Source: Soonwooa sp023440705 (GTDB taxonomy: Bacteria; Bacteroidota; Bacteroidia; Flavobacteriales; Weeksellaceae). From it: a stretch of 32,291 nt of DNA. Under the pieces are notes generated by a model, which saw nothing but the letters and a program-made list of their open reading frames with translations, ran no database searches and was not told the origin of the DNA. Location: the NCBI GenBank assembly GCA_023440705.1, contig JAEXRP010000107.1, forward strand, positions 1 through 32,291, written 5' to 3'. A program made the position numbers and the translations under genes. Of the stretch, positions 9,335 through 17,729 are shown piece by piece (the stretch's first letter is position 1; every line of letters starts with the position of its first letter).

Positions 9335-9782
9335 GATCTATATTTTTTTTGATAGGATTAAGAATATTGTTGAATTGTTCTAATTGTTTTTTGGAGAGAA
9401 TTCCCAAATTGTAGCAAAAGCTTCGCTCTCCTTTGCACGTCATAATATTTATCGTGAAGAAGTGGTTGATCACATATTTCTCTATTTTGTACGATGTTAT
9501 TTTTTGCAATGGGACCTCCAGCTTAGGGAATTCGATATGTCTTGAAAAAGGTCCTGTTTGTTTTATGGAAATAAAATGCGGCGAAACTTCCAGAGAAAAA
9601 ATTTTTAATTTTGATAGTTTTAATACAGAAACAGCGAAGATAAGGAATACAAGAATTGTAATTCTATAGTCAACTTGTGGCATCAAAAAGTAAAATACTC
9701 CGATCAAAAATATTGAAAACACTATTAGCAGCATTAACACAAACTGAGTTAACTTTATATTTTTCTTATTGTTTACTTTCAT
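9306..9782 (-). CDS. Small membrane protein with two N-terminal TM helices, between two HTH genes
   Basis: The 158-residue protein has a basic start (KVNNKKNIK) and two hydrophobic helices at about residues 12-33 and 39-56. A soluble domain of alternating beta strands follows (FISIKQTGPF, KITSYKIEKYVI, INIMTCKGERSFCYNLG) and resembles small PH-like membrane-associated domains; that resemblance is tentative. It overlaps the upstream HTH gene by 17 bp and the downstream HTH gene by 29 bp, so the three genes form one tightly packed unit. It could sense or tether a regulator, but no function can be read from sequence. Confidence 0.7.
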   Translation of the reverse strand: MKVNNKKNIKLTQFVLMLLIVFSIFLIGVFYFLMPQVDYRITILVFLIFAVSVLKLSKLKIFSLEVSPHFISIKQTGPFSRHIEFPKLEVPLQKITSYKIEKYVINHFFTINIMTCKGERSFCYNLGILSKKQLEQFNNILNPIKKNIDHDTRLQSHI

Positions 9783-10203
9783 TTTTATATTTGCTAATCC
9801 ATTTGTAAAGTGTCGTTTTTGGAATTTTGTATTTTTCCATCACCTCAATTTTTGACATTTCTCCAGTGGAAACTTGCTCTATAATAAAATTGATAACTTC
9901 TTTGGTGTAAATGTTTTTTCGAAATTGTGGAAGTGCTGTCGCTTTCTTTTCTTTTGTTTTCTCCTCCGATGATGCTGGTGCATATAAAATGAGATGTTGC
10001 GAGTATAATCGAAAAAAATCATATTCTAATAATTTGCTCCATTTTAACAAAATATCAGTAGAAAGATTTTCTTGAAGATAGGCCTTAGCGATATCTGCTT
10101 CGCTACATTTCAAAAAATTACAGATTCGAGACATTGCAATTCCACTCTCTGTAACTGCTACTTTCAACAATTGCCCTATATGTATTTCTTTGAAATTGCT
10201 CAT
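9766..10203 (-). CDS. Transposase-like HTH regulator (no catalytic domain)
   Basis: The 145-residue protein has an N-terminal helical domain (IHIGQLLKVAVTESGIAMSR, then a core with LLKWSKLLEYDFFRLYSQHL). The C-terminal IS3/IS150-type HTH is MSKIEVMEKYKIPKTTLYKW. Homologues are commonly labelled transposase, but there is no integrase core here or downstream. It is the first of the three overlapping genes and lies 79 bp after the trimeric-adhesin-like gene on the same strand. It is likely a lineage-specific DNA-binding regulator of the surface-protein operon; that is inference. Confidence 0.75.
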   Translation of the reverse strand: MSNFKEIHIGQLLKVAVTESGIAMSRICNFLKCSEADIAKAYLQENLSTDILLKWSKLLEYDFFRLYSQHLILYAPASSEEKTKEKKATALPQFRKNIYTKEVINFIIEQVSTGEMSKIEVMEKYKIPKTTLYKWISKYKNESKQ

Positions 10204-10282
10204 TCTTCTATATTAATTTTAAAAACTACTGACTCTTGTATGAAGAGTCAATAGTCTATTAATCACTCTTTTTTTTAAAAAT

Positions 10283-11872
10283 TTATTTAGACAACAAGCT
10301 GTCAATTTGGCTCTGCTGTTTTAGAATAAGATCTTTTAAGGCGTCAAGTTCGTCCTTTTGAGAATCGATTTGCTTTTGTTGCTCAATAGTATGGAGATAT
10401 AATTCTTCCACCTTTTCTAGAGTCTGTGTTGATAAGCTTGTTAAATCAAAAGAATATCCGTCCGAAGTTTTTTCTAAATTCTTAATAGATGTTACGCCTG
10501 GTAAGTGATGATTTTGTTTAACAAATTTTTCGACAGAATACAATGTGTTAAACTTATAATTTGGATTAATACTAGAATTTCCATTGAAGTAGTCCTCAAA
10601 TACATAATCGGCATAAGTACTTGCCGCAGTTTGTATTCCTCCATAAACCCTAAGTTTTATAGTATTATTTTGACGATCTGGTATTGCAGTATTGCTTCCA
10701 ATAGCAACCCAAGCATCTTTTACAGTAGTAGCATTAGTTTGATCTACAATTGCGGCAATTAGGTTACTTCTGTTAGAGGTATTAAAACCATTACCGACTG
10801 TCAAGTAAGAATTTGTAAAACTCAAATTGTTCTTACCAAATGCAATTTCGGAATTGTTAATACTATTCAAATTTTGCCCAACGACAACGCCTCCATTTCC
10901 GGTGATAGTATTACCAGTACCAGTTGTAAAGGTATTACTACTCGAAGTTTTGTTATTAATACCAGCGATGAAATTCCAACTACTGTTACCCGTTATTGTA
11001 TTGGAAGTTCCAGAGACAAAATTAGTTCCCGCTTGTCCATCGGCATCAGTTAAGACGTTTCCGTACCCATTTACAAATGTTAAGATATGGTTCACTTGGT
11101 TAGCTTCTCCAAAAACAGTACTAGCATGTCCACTTGTAGTAACAAGTCCTGATCCCACTGTATTACCTTTACCCGACACAGTACTATAGTTACCTCTAGC
11201 CGTATTTTGATACCCTGAAGCAAAAGAACTAATCCCAGCCGAAGTTGTTTGATAACCAAATGCTGCTGTATTAGTTCCTGTTGCAGAGCTTCCTTCTCCT
11301 ACAGCAATCGAGTTTGCACCGACGTTAACTGCGGTTGTACCACTTGAATAGACAAGTGCATTCCCTCCTCGGATTGCGCCAAGAACATCCAGGTCTGCAC
11401 CTAATATTCCATTTTGTTTTTTAATAGCGACAGCATTGTTTTGGTATATGGCGTCACTATTGAGTGTTGCCGGAGTTGTACTTCCCTGCACATTCCAAGG
11501 TTCCTTATAATCAGTCAAGTTTGAAGGACTTGCAATCTTCATCCAACGACCTGCAGTACCTTGTGTTTTATCAAAATAATAATAACCTATAGCAGTTATA
11601 TTTATTGTTTTGTCTGTTGTACTTGTTAAAGTTTCCGTTACATAGACGATCGCACCATCTTGTAATGCTGTGTATAGCGCATCTTTAGCTTGTAGTTCGG
11701 CAGCTTTTAGTCGTGGTGCAATAAGACCATCAGTTCTGGTTAAATCGGTTGACGATGCCATCACATCTAATGTTGCTGCTGGAAAGGCTGTATTAATACC
11801 AACACGGCCTTCTTGTGAAAATGCAAATCCCGAAATTAAAATTGCACCTATTGTAAATATATTTTTATTCAT
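10283..11872 (-). CDS. Secreted YadA-head-like / tail-fibre-like protein
   Basis: The 529-residue protein has a signal peptide ending FAFSQ and a GINTAFPAATLDV entry motif typical of Bacteroidota tail-fibre-like proteins. From about residue 184 to 365 it has repeated motifs of the left-handed YadA/Hia head type (NSIAVGEGSSATGTNTAAFG, SSFASGYQNTARGNYSTVSG). A region from about 420 (YADYVFEDYF, VKQNHHLPGV) leads into a C-terminal coiled coil (about 480-527, QKQIDSQKDELDALKDLI). Trimerisation through the coiled coil is likely. No beta-barrel anchor or T9SS tail is present, so how it reaches or stays on the surface is unclear. It is third in a minus-strand operon, after the genes starting at 13377 and 12712. 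Confidence 0.8.
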   Translation of the reverse strand: MNKNIFTIGAILISGFAFSQEGRVGINTAFPAATLDVMASSTDLTRTDGLIAPRLKAAELQAKDALYTALQDGAIVYVTETLTSTTDKTINITAIGYYYFDKTQGTAGRWMKIASPSNLTDYKEPWNVQGSTTPATLNSDAIYQNNAVAIKKQNGILGADLDVLGAIRGGNALVYSSGTTAVNVGANSIAVGEGSSATGTNTAAFGYQTTSAGISSFASGYQNTARGNYSTVSGKGNTVGSGLVTTSGHASTVFGEANQVNHILTFVNGYGNVLTDADGQAGTNFVSGTSNTITGNSSWNFIAGINNKTSSSNTFTTGTGNTITGNGGVVVGQNLNSINNSEIAFGKNNLSFTNSYLTVGNGFNTSNRSNLIAAIVDQTNATTVKDAWVAIGSNTAIPDRQNNTIKLRVYGGIQTAASTYADYVFEDYFNGNSSINPNYKFNTLYSVEKFVKQNHHLPGVTSIKNLEKTSDGYSFDLTSLSTQTLEKVEELYLHTIEQQKQIDSQKDELDALKDLILKQQSQIDSLLSK

Positions 11873-11920
11873 TATTGATTTTTAAATTGATTCATTTTTA
11901 GATTTGAACACTTATAAGTA

Positions 11921-12712
11921 TTAATTAATATTTAATCTTATCGCATATAGATAATTTTCCCAATTTCCTGGGCTGAATGTCCAAGGTTGCGTGTTGTTAT
12001 TAGTATTATCAAAGAATATGTATAACGTAACACTATCTGCAGTTACCGTAAATACTTTAGAACCTTGAATCATATTGTAGCTTGAGAAAATATTTCCGGC
12101 ACAAAGTGTTAGACCTCCTGGCAAATTTGGTGTAAATCCTACTTGGCTTAAGCCACTAAGATTAGTCTTGTCCGATGTTACACGTGCATGCATCCAAAAC
12201 TTATTTGTACCAGATTGAGCAGAGATTAATGTCGCACCAAAATTTACAGCCCAAGTTCCTTTTGGTAATGTAATGTAGGCGCCACTATCTTTATAAGTAG
12301 TACTAGTCGTTTCTTGATCTGAAGCGATATTGCTCCCACCGAAATTCCCTTTAATACTAGGAAGAGCTATAGGTTTCCAAGTCCCAACTCCATTGGCATC
12401 ACTTGTAAGAGCTAATGTATTGGCTTGGTTTCCATCTACTAATTTAAATCCTGTAACTGGCGCAATGGCAGTTCCTCCTGTTTGGATCTCCAATTTTTGG
12501 CTTGGAGAAGTAGTTCCTACACCCATATTACCATTTGCTAATACAGTAACGTCGTTAAGTTGTTGCGTTGGCGAAGGTGCTCCTGTTGGTGGATTATCTT
12601 TACCACCATCTACATTGAAAACGCCTTGAGGATTCCATGTGTTAACTCCTGTTTGAGAAAAAGCGAAGGTCGAAATAAAGAAGGTGCTAGAAATTATTAA
12701 AAATTTTTTCAT
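11921..12712 (-). CDS. Secreted tail-fibre-like protein of the same operon
   Basis: The 263-residue protein uses the Met at 12712, where a signal peptide (KKFLIISSTFFISTFAFSQ) begins; an in-frame Met 42 bp upstream only adds a basic stretch. It has the entry motif GVFNVDG, then MGVGTTSPSQKLEIQ, as in Bacteroidota tail-fibre proteins. A C-terminal beta-rich domain resembling a C1q/TNF-like jelly roll follows (GTWAVNFGATLIS, YLYAIRLNIN); that assignment is tentative. It lies 53 bp after one secreted-protein gene and 48 bp before the YadA-head-like gene, so the three are probably one transcript. Confidence 0.75.
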   Translation of the reverse strand: MKKFLIISSTFFISTFAFSQTGVNTWNPQGVFNVDGGKDNPPTGAPSPTQQLNDVTVLANGNMGVGTTSPSQKLEIQTGGTAIAPVTGFKLVDGNQANTLALTSDANGVGTWKPIALPSIKGNFGGSNIASDQETTSTTYKDSGAYITLPKGTWAVNFGATLISAQSGTNKFWMHARVTSDKTNLSGLSQVGFTPNLPGGLTLCAGNIFSSYNMIQGSKVFTVTADSVTLYIFFDNTNNNTQPWTFSPGNWENYLYAIRLNIN

Positions 12713-12765
12713 GTTTTTTGTATTAATTTTAAATTTTATTTTACTAAATATCATCCTGTTATAAA

Positions 12766-13377
12766 TTAACTAAATGGTGGCGGACGAATCGAAAAATAGG
12801 TTGCAAGCTCATTAAAGTTATTTTTATTTAAAGAATAGCAATTAATTGATTTTGAAATAATTACAATACAATTATTTCGAATTGTATTTTTGTCAAAAAT
12901 TGCCTTTAGATGAGTATTTGTATTTGAAATTGAAAAATGTTCGTTACTTGACTTTACTTCCAAAACATAATCCGAGTCGCCAGACACAAATTTGAAATCT
13001 GGTTTATTATTAAGTTTGGGGATTTTTTCAGTTTTTACTTTCTTCGTCTTCGTATAGGATGCGACATGTTCTTTCGGCACTGAAGACTTTTTGATGGTTT
13101 CAAGCGATACAAATTGTCCTGAAAGTGTATTGTCTAGAGTATGTATTAACGTATTTTCCGAAACAAAAATCTTCCCTTGCTTTATTTCGGTTTTGTCAAT
13201 ATCATCATTATTGAACTCAGTAACAGTAGCTCCTTCCGAAATATATAATGTGGAACTAGTGGATTGATAAATCTGAGCTTGAAATGTAATATAGAAGCCT
13301 AAAAATAAAAAAGCACTATAATACCTTCTAGAAATAGAAAGTATTAAAAGTGCGTTTCTTGAAAATATAATTTTCAT
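12766..13377 (-). CDS. Hypothetical exported protein, first gene of the adhesin-like operon
   Basis: The 203-residue protein has a long basic N-terminus then a hydrophobic segment (AFLFLGFYITFQAQ), consistent with a signal peptide or membrane anchor. The mature region has short beta-prone motifs (TLYISEGATVTEFNN, KIFVSENTLIHTL) and ends SIRPPPFS. I do not recognise a domain, although similar proteins seem to sit beside tail-fibre-like genes in related genomes. A candidate -7 box (TCTCTTTG at 13403-13410 on the minus strand) lies 26 bp before the start. Confidence 0.65.
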   Translation of the reverse strand: MKIIFSRNALLILSISRRYYSAFLFLGFYITFQAQIYQSTSSTLYISEGATVTEFNNDDIDKTEIKQGKIFVSENTLIHTLDNTLSGQFVSLETIKKSSVPKEHVASYTKTKKVKTEKIPKLNNKPDFKFVSGDSDYVLEVKSSNEHFSISNTNTHLKAIFDKNTIRNNCIVIISKSINCYSLNKNNFNELATYFSIRPPPFS

Positions 13378-13631
13378 TTGTGTTTAGGTCTCAAATTGAA
13401 TACAAAGAGACATTATTTAAACACATTATGAAAGCTTAGTATGTATGACTAATCAACTATTCCAATACATGAATTAAACACATGTTGCTGATTATCAAAT
13501 AGCTTAATTTGTAAAACAATAATTTATGCATGTAGGGATTAAGACAAGTCTATGAATGAGAATAAGTAATGTTAATACTGAAATTACATTTTCACTTAAC
13601 AAAAAAAAAGATTATCTGGTATGAAAAATTA

Positions 13632-15152
13632 CTATTTTTCGAAATCCTTTTCTAAATAAGTTAGATATTGTGATGGCGATATTTTTGTTTTAGCTTTAAA
13701 ATTAACAGCAAATTGATTGTACGAATTATAACCGCACATTTCGGCAAGAGCAGCAATTTTGTATTTGCGATACTGCGGATTATCTTTCAATAACTGAGTA
13801 AAATAATCAATTCGTAAATCATTCATATAATTATTAAAATCTTGATTATAATATTTTTTTAGCAAAAAACTTAAGTTGCGTGGCGTAATATTAAGTTTCG
13901 TTGCAAGCTGGGTTGCTAAAAAATTTTGTTTTAAAAAAAAGTTCTTTTGCTCCAGATTCTTTAGTTGTAAAATGATTTGTTCCTCGTTTTCAATTTCTCT
14001 AAAGTCATCATTAGTTGATGCGTGAGATTCTATCTTTACATTTTTTTTCTCTTCAAGACCAGCAATAATCTCCTGAAAAGCAGCAGTCAGTTTTTTGCGC
14101 TTTAACCTATTGTACCACACCAAAATAATTAAGCATATAATACAAAACACGACGAGAAGAAAAACAATCCTTGTTTTAGTTTTTTCTTCTTGAATTTTAG
14201 TTTTTGATTTTTTCGTTTCGTACTTAGTGAGTTCTTGTATTCTTAACGTCTCGTTATTAGTGATGTCATCAACTTCCTCTGCAAAAGCTAATTGTTCTTC
14301 TGGAGAATCTATCTTTGCATGAAGCCGCTCTTTTAAAATAAGTTTGGTCGCCGCAACTGTATTCTTGGCTTTAGATCTCGAATACGCGGATGAGAAAAAT
14401 TCTTTAGCTTCTTCCTTATTCCCTTTTTTTAAAGATAATAATGCTTTAGCTAAATCATAAATTTCGTACAAAGACGAATTTTCTCTTACGATAACATCAC
14501 TAATGCTTGCATCAGCTTTTTTTAAATTTTGCTCAGCTTCAATAACATTTCCACACTTCATTTGAGTAAATGCATTTTGAGCATAAATTGCGAAAATGTA
14601 ATCAAGGTCTTTTTTCTGAATATCTGTAGGTACTAAATCTAAATATTTATTTCTCGCCTCAGACGCTTTGCAATATTTAGCATCAATATCATAAATTTTG
14701 GACAAATCATAATAATATTGCGCTTCTTTATATGGGTTTTTGCTTTTATTCTGTAGTTTAATATAGTTTTGCCATGCATCATCAGACTGTTCTATGAGAC
14801 CTGCTCTTCTATATGACATTGCTAAACCATTAGTATAGGCCATTTTTAGATTTATTGAATCTATATTTTTTCCCATTTTTTCAGCGACTTCATAATAATA
14901 CACTGCTTGAGTATAAAAACCGGTGCTATACTTCGCACCACCCATAATTAAATTGGCATAAATTTTTTCATAATTAGTTTGAGCATTCTGCAGAAGAGCC
15001 TCCGAATTATAATAATAATTGTGAGAGCTTGTATTTACCAAATTTTTATAATATGCAAAATTTTTGGACTTTCCTTCATCCAATTTTTGCTGACCAAAAC
15101 AGAATGTCGTTAGAAAAAGACAAATGAGAAATTTTATTTTAGAGTAATCCAT
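13632..15152 (-). CDS. TPR-containing membrane regulator with AraC-type HTH
   Basis: The 506-residue protein has a signal or first membrane segment (residues about 5-20), a periplasmic helical TPR-like region (about 55-270), a coiled stretch and one transmembrane helix (about 328-347). The cytoplasmic C-terminus has an AraC-family double HTH (about 408-500, with ATKLNITPRNLSFLLKKYY and AALAEMCGYNSYNQFAVNFK). This is the Bacteroidota one-component design in which a periplasmic sensor acts on DNA through the membrane. It lies upstream of, and on the same strand as, the surface-protein operon across about 250 bp, so it may control that operon. The signal sensed is unknown. Confidence 0.85.
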   Translation of the reverse strand: MDYSKIKFLICLFLTTFCFGQQKLDEGKSKNFAYYKNLVNTSSHNYYYNSEALLQNAQTNYEKIYANLIMGGAKYSTGFYTQAVYYYEVAEKMGKNIDSINLKMAYTNGLAMSYRRAGLIEQSDDAWQNYIKLQNKSKNPYKEAQYYYDLSKIYDIDAKYCKASEARNKYLDLVPTDIQKKDLDYIFAIYAQNAFTQMKCGNVIEAEQNLKKADASISDVIVRENSSLYEIYDLAKALLSLKKGNKEEAKEFFSSAYSRSKAKNTVAATKLILKERLHAKIDSPEEQLAFAEEVDDITNNETLRIQELTKYETKKSKTKIQEEKTKTRIVFLLVVFCIICLIILVWYNRLKRKKLTAAFQEIIAGLEEKKNVKIESHASTNDDFREIENEEQIILQLKNLEQKNFFLKQNFLATQLATKLNITPRNLSFLLKKYYNQDFNNYMNDLRIDYFTQLLKDNPQYRKYKIAALAEMCGYNSYNQFAVNFKAKTKISPSQYLTYLEKDFEK

Positions 15153-15168
15153 TCCTAATAAGTATATG

Positions 15169-15202
15169 CAAAAATAATGAAATATTAAAATTTATCCTCA
15201 AT
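15169..15202 (-). promoter_or_regulatory. Bacteroidota-type promoter for the TPR/AraC regulator
   Basis: On the minus strand a TTG (15202-15200), a 23-bp spacer and TATTTTTG (15176-15169) match the Bacteroidota consensus TTG / TAnnTTTG. The -7 box ends 16 bp before the ATG at 15152, leaving a very short leader. The match is by eye. Confidence 0.5.
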
Positions 15203-15330
15203 CATATAATTGAAAATTTTAATTTTTTTGTAAAAAAATGGATTGTATTATGTTTTTTTTAATAAGTGTATTTAACAATATTTATCAATATGGTTCTAAA
15301 AAAAAATTATGATCATCTTATACGAAGTTC

Positions 15331-15429
15331 CTAACAGAGCTAGAGAACAACAATGTTTTGCAAGAATTGAAAAAACATCAATTCCCTAAAAAAGGCGAAA
15401 AGAAATAATACAATGTTAGCTGTAGTTTA
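15331..15429. repeat. Degenerate attC-like repeat remnant
   Basis: CCTAAC at 15331-15336 and GTTAGC at 15415-15420 could be the outer boxes of a decayed copy. The sequence just before GTTAGC (TACAAT) matches the end of the full copies, but the inner CCCGCA/GCCAATAC arms are missing. An unrelated short hairpin (GAATTGA, 7-nt loop, TCAATTC at 15364-15384) lies inside. The following bases, GTTAGCTGTAGTTT, fit the start of the complete cassettes, including the G at position 11. Confidence 0.35.
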
Positions 15430-15430
15430 T

Positions 15431-16279
15431 TTACTTTTTTATAAATTGAATTATAGCAGTTTCGTAATTTTTAGAAGACAGTTTTAAAAGATAGTTTCCT
15501 TTGCTCAATTTTGAGACGTCAATTTGTTTTCCATTTAATTGGTTTACATTAATTATTCTACCATCCAAAGTGTGAATTGAATAATTAACGAAATCTATTT
15601 TAGAATTAATTTCTAAAAAATTTTCTGTAGGATTTGGAAATATTTTGACAATGACGACTTTAGATAATTCGGAAGTACCAAGATTTAAGCAAGAAGGTGG
15701 ATTACTGATTTCACCATTAGTAAAATCATATAAAATTAAACTACCTGCTGGAATTATACCTGAATATTCTGCACCAATGGGAGCAATTGGACAGTTGTTA
15801 AAAATTAAATTAGAATGATAAAATGGAGTTTCTTTTTTTGACCATCCTTCGCAATTGGTTGATTGCAAATTCCAATTAGCATCAATAATCATCCCATTGA
15901 TTGAAACTGGTTCAACCATATCAACCATAACGCAAGAACTTGTCCAATTAGAGGGTGGTTTAAAGAATATTTTCGCTAATGGTATTTCTCCAGTAAAATA
16001 TTTAAATGTTTTAATTTGAGATGCTGTATTTTGATTATCTACTATAAAAACTTTAACTATTTTATTCTCATCAATGAAAACATTGAAACTATTAACTGCA
16101 GAATTTGAGTTTAAAGTTGGATCAGAGCCATCGGTTGTAAAGTAAAGCGTTCCATTTCCATTAAAACTTACATTGTATGCAGAATAATAATGTGAGTTTG
16201 GAGCTTCACTGGTATAAATGTCCTGTCCATAATAGGTTGTAAGAAATAAAAGAAGAAAAAAAAGATATAATTTTTTCAT
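15431..16279 (-). CDS. T9SS protein with chitobiase C-terminal-like domain
   Basis: The 282-residue protein has a signal peptide (KKLYLFFLLLFLTTYYGQ). Residues about 25-95 resemble the CHB_HEX_C-type Ig module of carbohydrate enzymes (NGTLYFTTDGSDPTLNSNS). A middle beta domain has three or four cysteines. The C-terminal T9SS domain has KIFPNPTENFLEI, then YSIHTLDGRIINV and KGNYLLKL. There is no catalytic domain. Its stop codon lies 11 bp from a GTTAGC end, and a partial repeat begins 46 bp upstream of its start, so it may be a cassette passenger. The two flanks are not complementary, unlike the intact cassettes. Confidence 0.75.
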   Translation of the reverse strand: MKKLYLFFLLLFLTTYYGQDIYTSEAPNSHYYSAYNVSFNGNGTLYFTTDGSDPTLNSNSAVNSFNVFIDENKIVKVFIVDNQNTASQIKTFKYFTGEIPLAKIFFKPPSNWTSSCVMVDMVEPVSINGMIIDANWNLQSTNCEGWSKKETPFYHSNLIFNNCPIAPIGAEYSGIIPAGSLILYDFTNGEISNPPSCLNLGTSELSKVVIVKIFPNPTENFLEINSKIDFVNYSIHTLDGRIINVNQLNGKQIDVSKLSKGNYLLKLSSKNYETAIIQFIKK

Positions 16280-16324
16280 AGCCTAATTTTTGAGTGTTAT
16301 TTTTATTAGTTTTCGTACTTTCGA

Positions 16325-16476
16325 ACCGAAAAAGTATTGGCGAGGTGCGGCCTTTCGAAGAACTAAAAGTTCAGGAACGACCAAATGGAGCCGATGCTTT
16401 TTCAGATTGTCTAAATTAAAGAAAAAAACAATATGAAAAGCAGCGGCGGATAAATTTTCCAACGCATTTTATCTTC
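16325..16476. repeat. attC-like repeat copy A (left arm and centre only)
   Basis: It begins GAACCGAAAAAGTATTGGC, where the intact copies have TAACGGAAAAAGTATTGGC. It continues with the shared centre: the GAACT/AGTTC mini-hairpin, then GCTTTTTCAGATTGT at 16396-16410, which pairs with ACAATATGAAAAGC at 16428-16441. It follows the other copies through AGCGGCGGATAAAT (16442-16455) and then diverges. The right arm (CCCCGCA, GCCAATAC, GTTA) is missing here but turns up 2.7 kb away at 19209. Confidence 0.8.
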
Positions 16477-16513
16477 ATTTGTATTGAAAAGTTTCAATCA
16501 ACATAAAATAAAA

Positions 16514-16542
16514 AGTCATATTTGATGCGCTCAAATATGACT
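16514..16542 (-). terminator. Terminator of the alcohol-dehydrogenase-like gene
   Basis: A 12-bp perfect inverted repeat (AGTCATATTTGA and TCAAATATGACT) encloses the loop TGCGC. On the minus strand it is followed by a T-rich tract (TTTTATTTTATG). It lies 35 bp beyond the stop codon of the 344-residue oxidoreductase. Confidence 0.8.
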
Positions 16543-16576
16543 CTTGAATTATGAAAAGTAAATTTAGCGAATAAAA

Positions 16577-17611
16577 TTATTCAGCTACCTTAATTACAAT
16601 TTTCCCTAAAGCACCTTTTGCAAGATGATTATAAGCTTCAATTGCTTGAGTGAAAGGATAAACGGTATCAATAACAGGCTTGATTTTTAACAGATCAAAA
16701 GCTTTGATCATATCTTCTAAAGCTCTTTTGTGTCCAACATAAATTCCCTGAATTTTTGCTTGTTTAGCAAGTAGAGAAAATAAGTTTACTTCTGCCATCA
16801 TTCCGTTTAGGAATCCGATAATATAAATATTTCCTTGTAGTGCTACTGCGTTAATTGATTTATTAATGCTATCTCCTCCCACTACTTCTAAAATATGTTC
16901 AACACCTTTTCCATTTGTTATACGAAGCACTTCTTCATCCCAATTTGGTGTATCAACATAATTAATAACTTCTTTTGCACCTAAACTTTTTGCAAAGACT
17001 TCTTTATCCTTACTGCTTGTAGTTGCTATTACGTGCGCACCCAGGGCTGTAGCCATTTGAATGGCAAATATTGAAACACCTCCTGTACCTAAAACTAAAA
17101 CTTTATCTCCGGCTTTAATCTTACCATATTCTACCATAGCAAACCAGTTGGTTAAAGCTGCAATTGGTAATGTAGAAGCCTCTTCGTCGGTTAAAGATTC
17201 TGGAGCTAATACCGCTGCTTTTTCTTTTAAAACCATATATTCTGCTAATCCTCCATCATTCGGACCGCCAACTGCGGATGGGCCATAATCGATGATTGGT
17301 TTTCCATCTAACCATTCTGTATACAAGTGAGAAATAACTCTTTGTCCGATTGCAAATTTTGTCACTTTTTCTCCAATACTTACAATTTCACCAACAGCGT
17401 CAGATACTGGTGTAAAATTTCCTGTCATCAGTTCTGGAAGATAGATACCATCGATAATAGCTTTATCTCTGTAGTTTAAGGATACCGCTTTTACTTTTAT
17501 TAAAACCTCATCTTCTTTTAAGGTTGGTACTTCAACATCTATAAGTTTAATATTATCAAGGCCAATGCCTTGTTTTTGCCACGCTTTCATTGTTTTTTGT
17601 TCGTTGTTCAT
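16577..17611 (-). CDS. Zinc-independent MDR-family NAD(P)-dependent alcohol dehydrogenase / quinone-oxidoreductase-like protein
   Basis: The 344-residue protein has the medium-chain dehydrogenase fold. A GroES-like N-terminal domain (with SLNYRDKAIIDGIY) is followed by a Rossmann domain with VLVLGTGGVSIFAIQMA at about residues 171-187. NYRD replaces the Cys-His catalytic zinc ligands, and the four-Cys structural zinc loop is absent, so it should be a zinc-free, quinone-oxidoreductase-like member. A second possible start (MKAWQKQG, position 17590) fits the family N-terminus equally well. It is divergent from a MocR-type regulator, which probably controls it. The substrate is unknown. The pair sits inside a split copy of the array repeat. 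Confidence 0.85.
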   Translation of the reverse strand: MNNEQKTMKAWQKQGIGLDNIKLIDVEVPTLKEDEVLIKVKAVSLNYRDKAIIDGIYLPELMTGNFTPVSDAVGEIVSIGEKVTKFAIGQRVISHLYTEWLDGKPIIDYGPSAVGGPNDGGLAEYMVLKEKAAVLAPESLTDEEASTLPIAALTNWFAMVEYGKIKAGDKVLVLGTGGVSIFAIQMATALGAHVIATTSSKDKEVFAKSLGAKEVINYVDTPNWDEEVLRITNGKGVEHILEVVGGDSINKSINAVALQGNIYIIGFLNGMMAEVNLFSLLAKQAKIQGIYVGHKRALEDMIKAFDLLKIKPVIDTVYPFTQAIEAYNHLAKGALGKIVIKVAE

Positions 17612-17704
17612 ACTATAAAAATTTTATGATGCAAAGTAACGAAGAATTAAAAAACAAGAACAGATTCAAAAATCGTAAAAAAAAAGATATCAGATTATTT
17701 TTTC

Positions 17705-17712
17705 TATCTTTG
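17705..17712 (+). promoter_or_regulatory. -7 box of the mocR-like gene in the divergent intergenic region
   Basis: TATCTTTG matches the Bacteroidota -7 consensus TAnnTTTG exactly and ends 17 bp before the ATG at 17730. No clear TTG -33 element was seen. The 118-bp spacer between the two divergent genes is the natural place for the MocR operator. Confidence 0.55.
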
Positions 17713-17729
17713 TTTAAATTTTAGTGCTC

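Noticed and set aside
9020..10203. An insertion sequence, suggested by the transposase-like HTH proteins
   Set aside because: There is no DDE catalytic domain, no terminal inverted repeats or target duplication were seen, and an intact membrane-protein gene lies between the two HTH genes.
10827..11189. A plus-strand Pro/Val-rich reading frame opposite the YadA-head-like gene
   Set aside because: It is a by-product of the repetitive Gly/Ser/Thr codons of the minus-strand gene, with no start context or recognisable domain.
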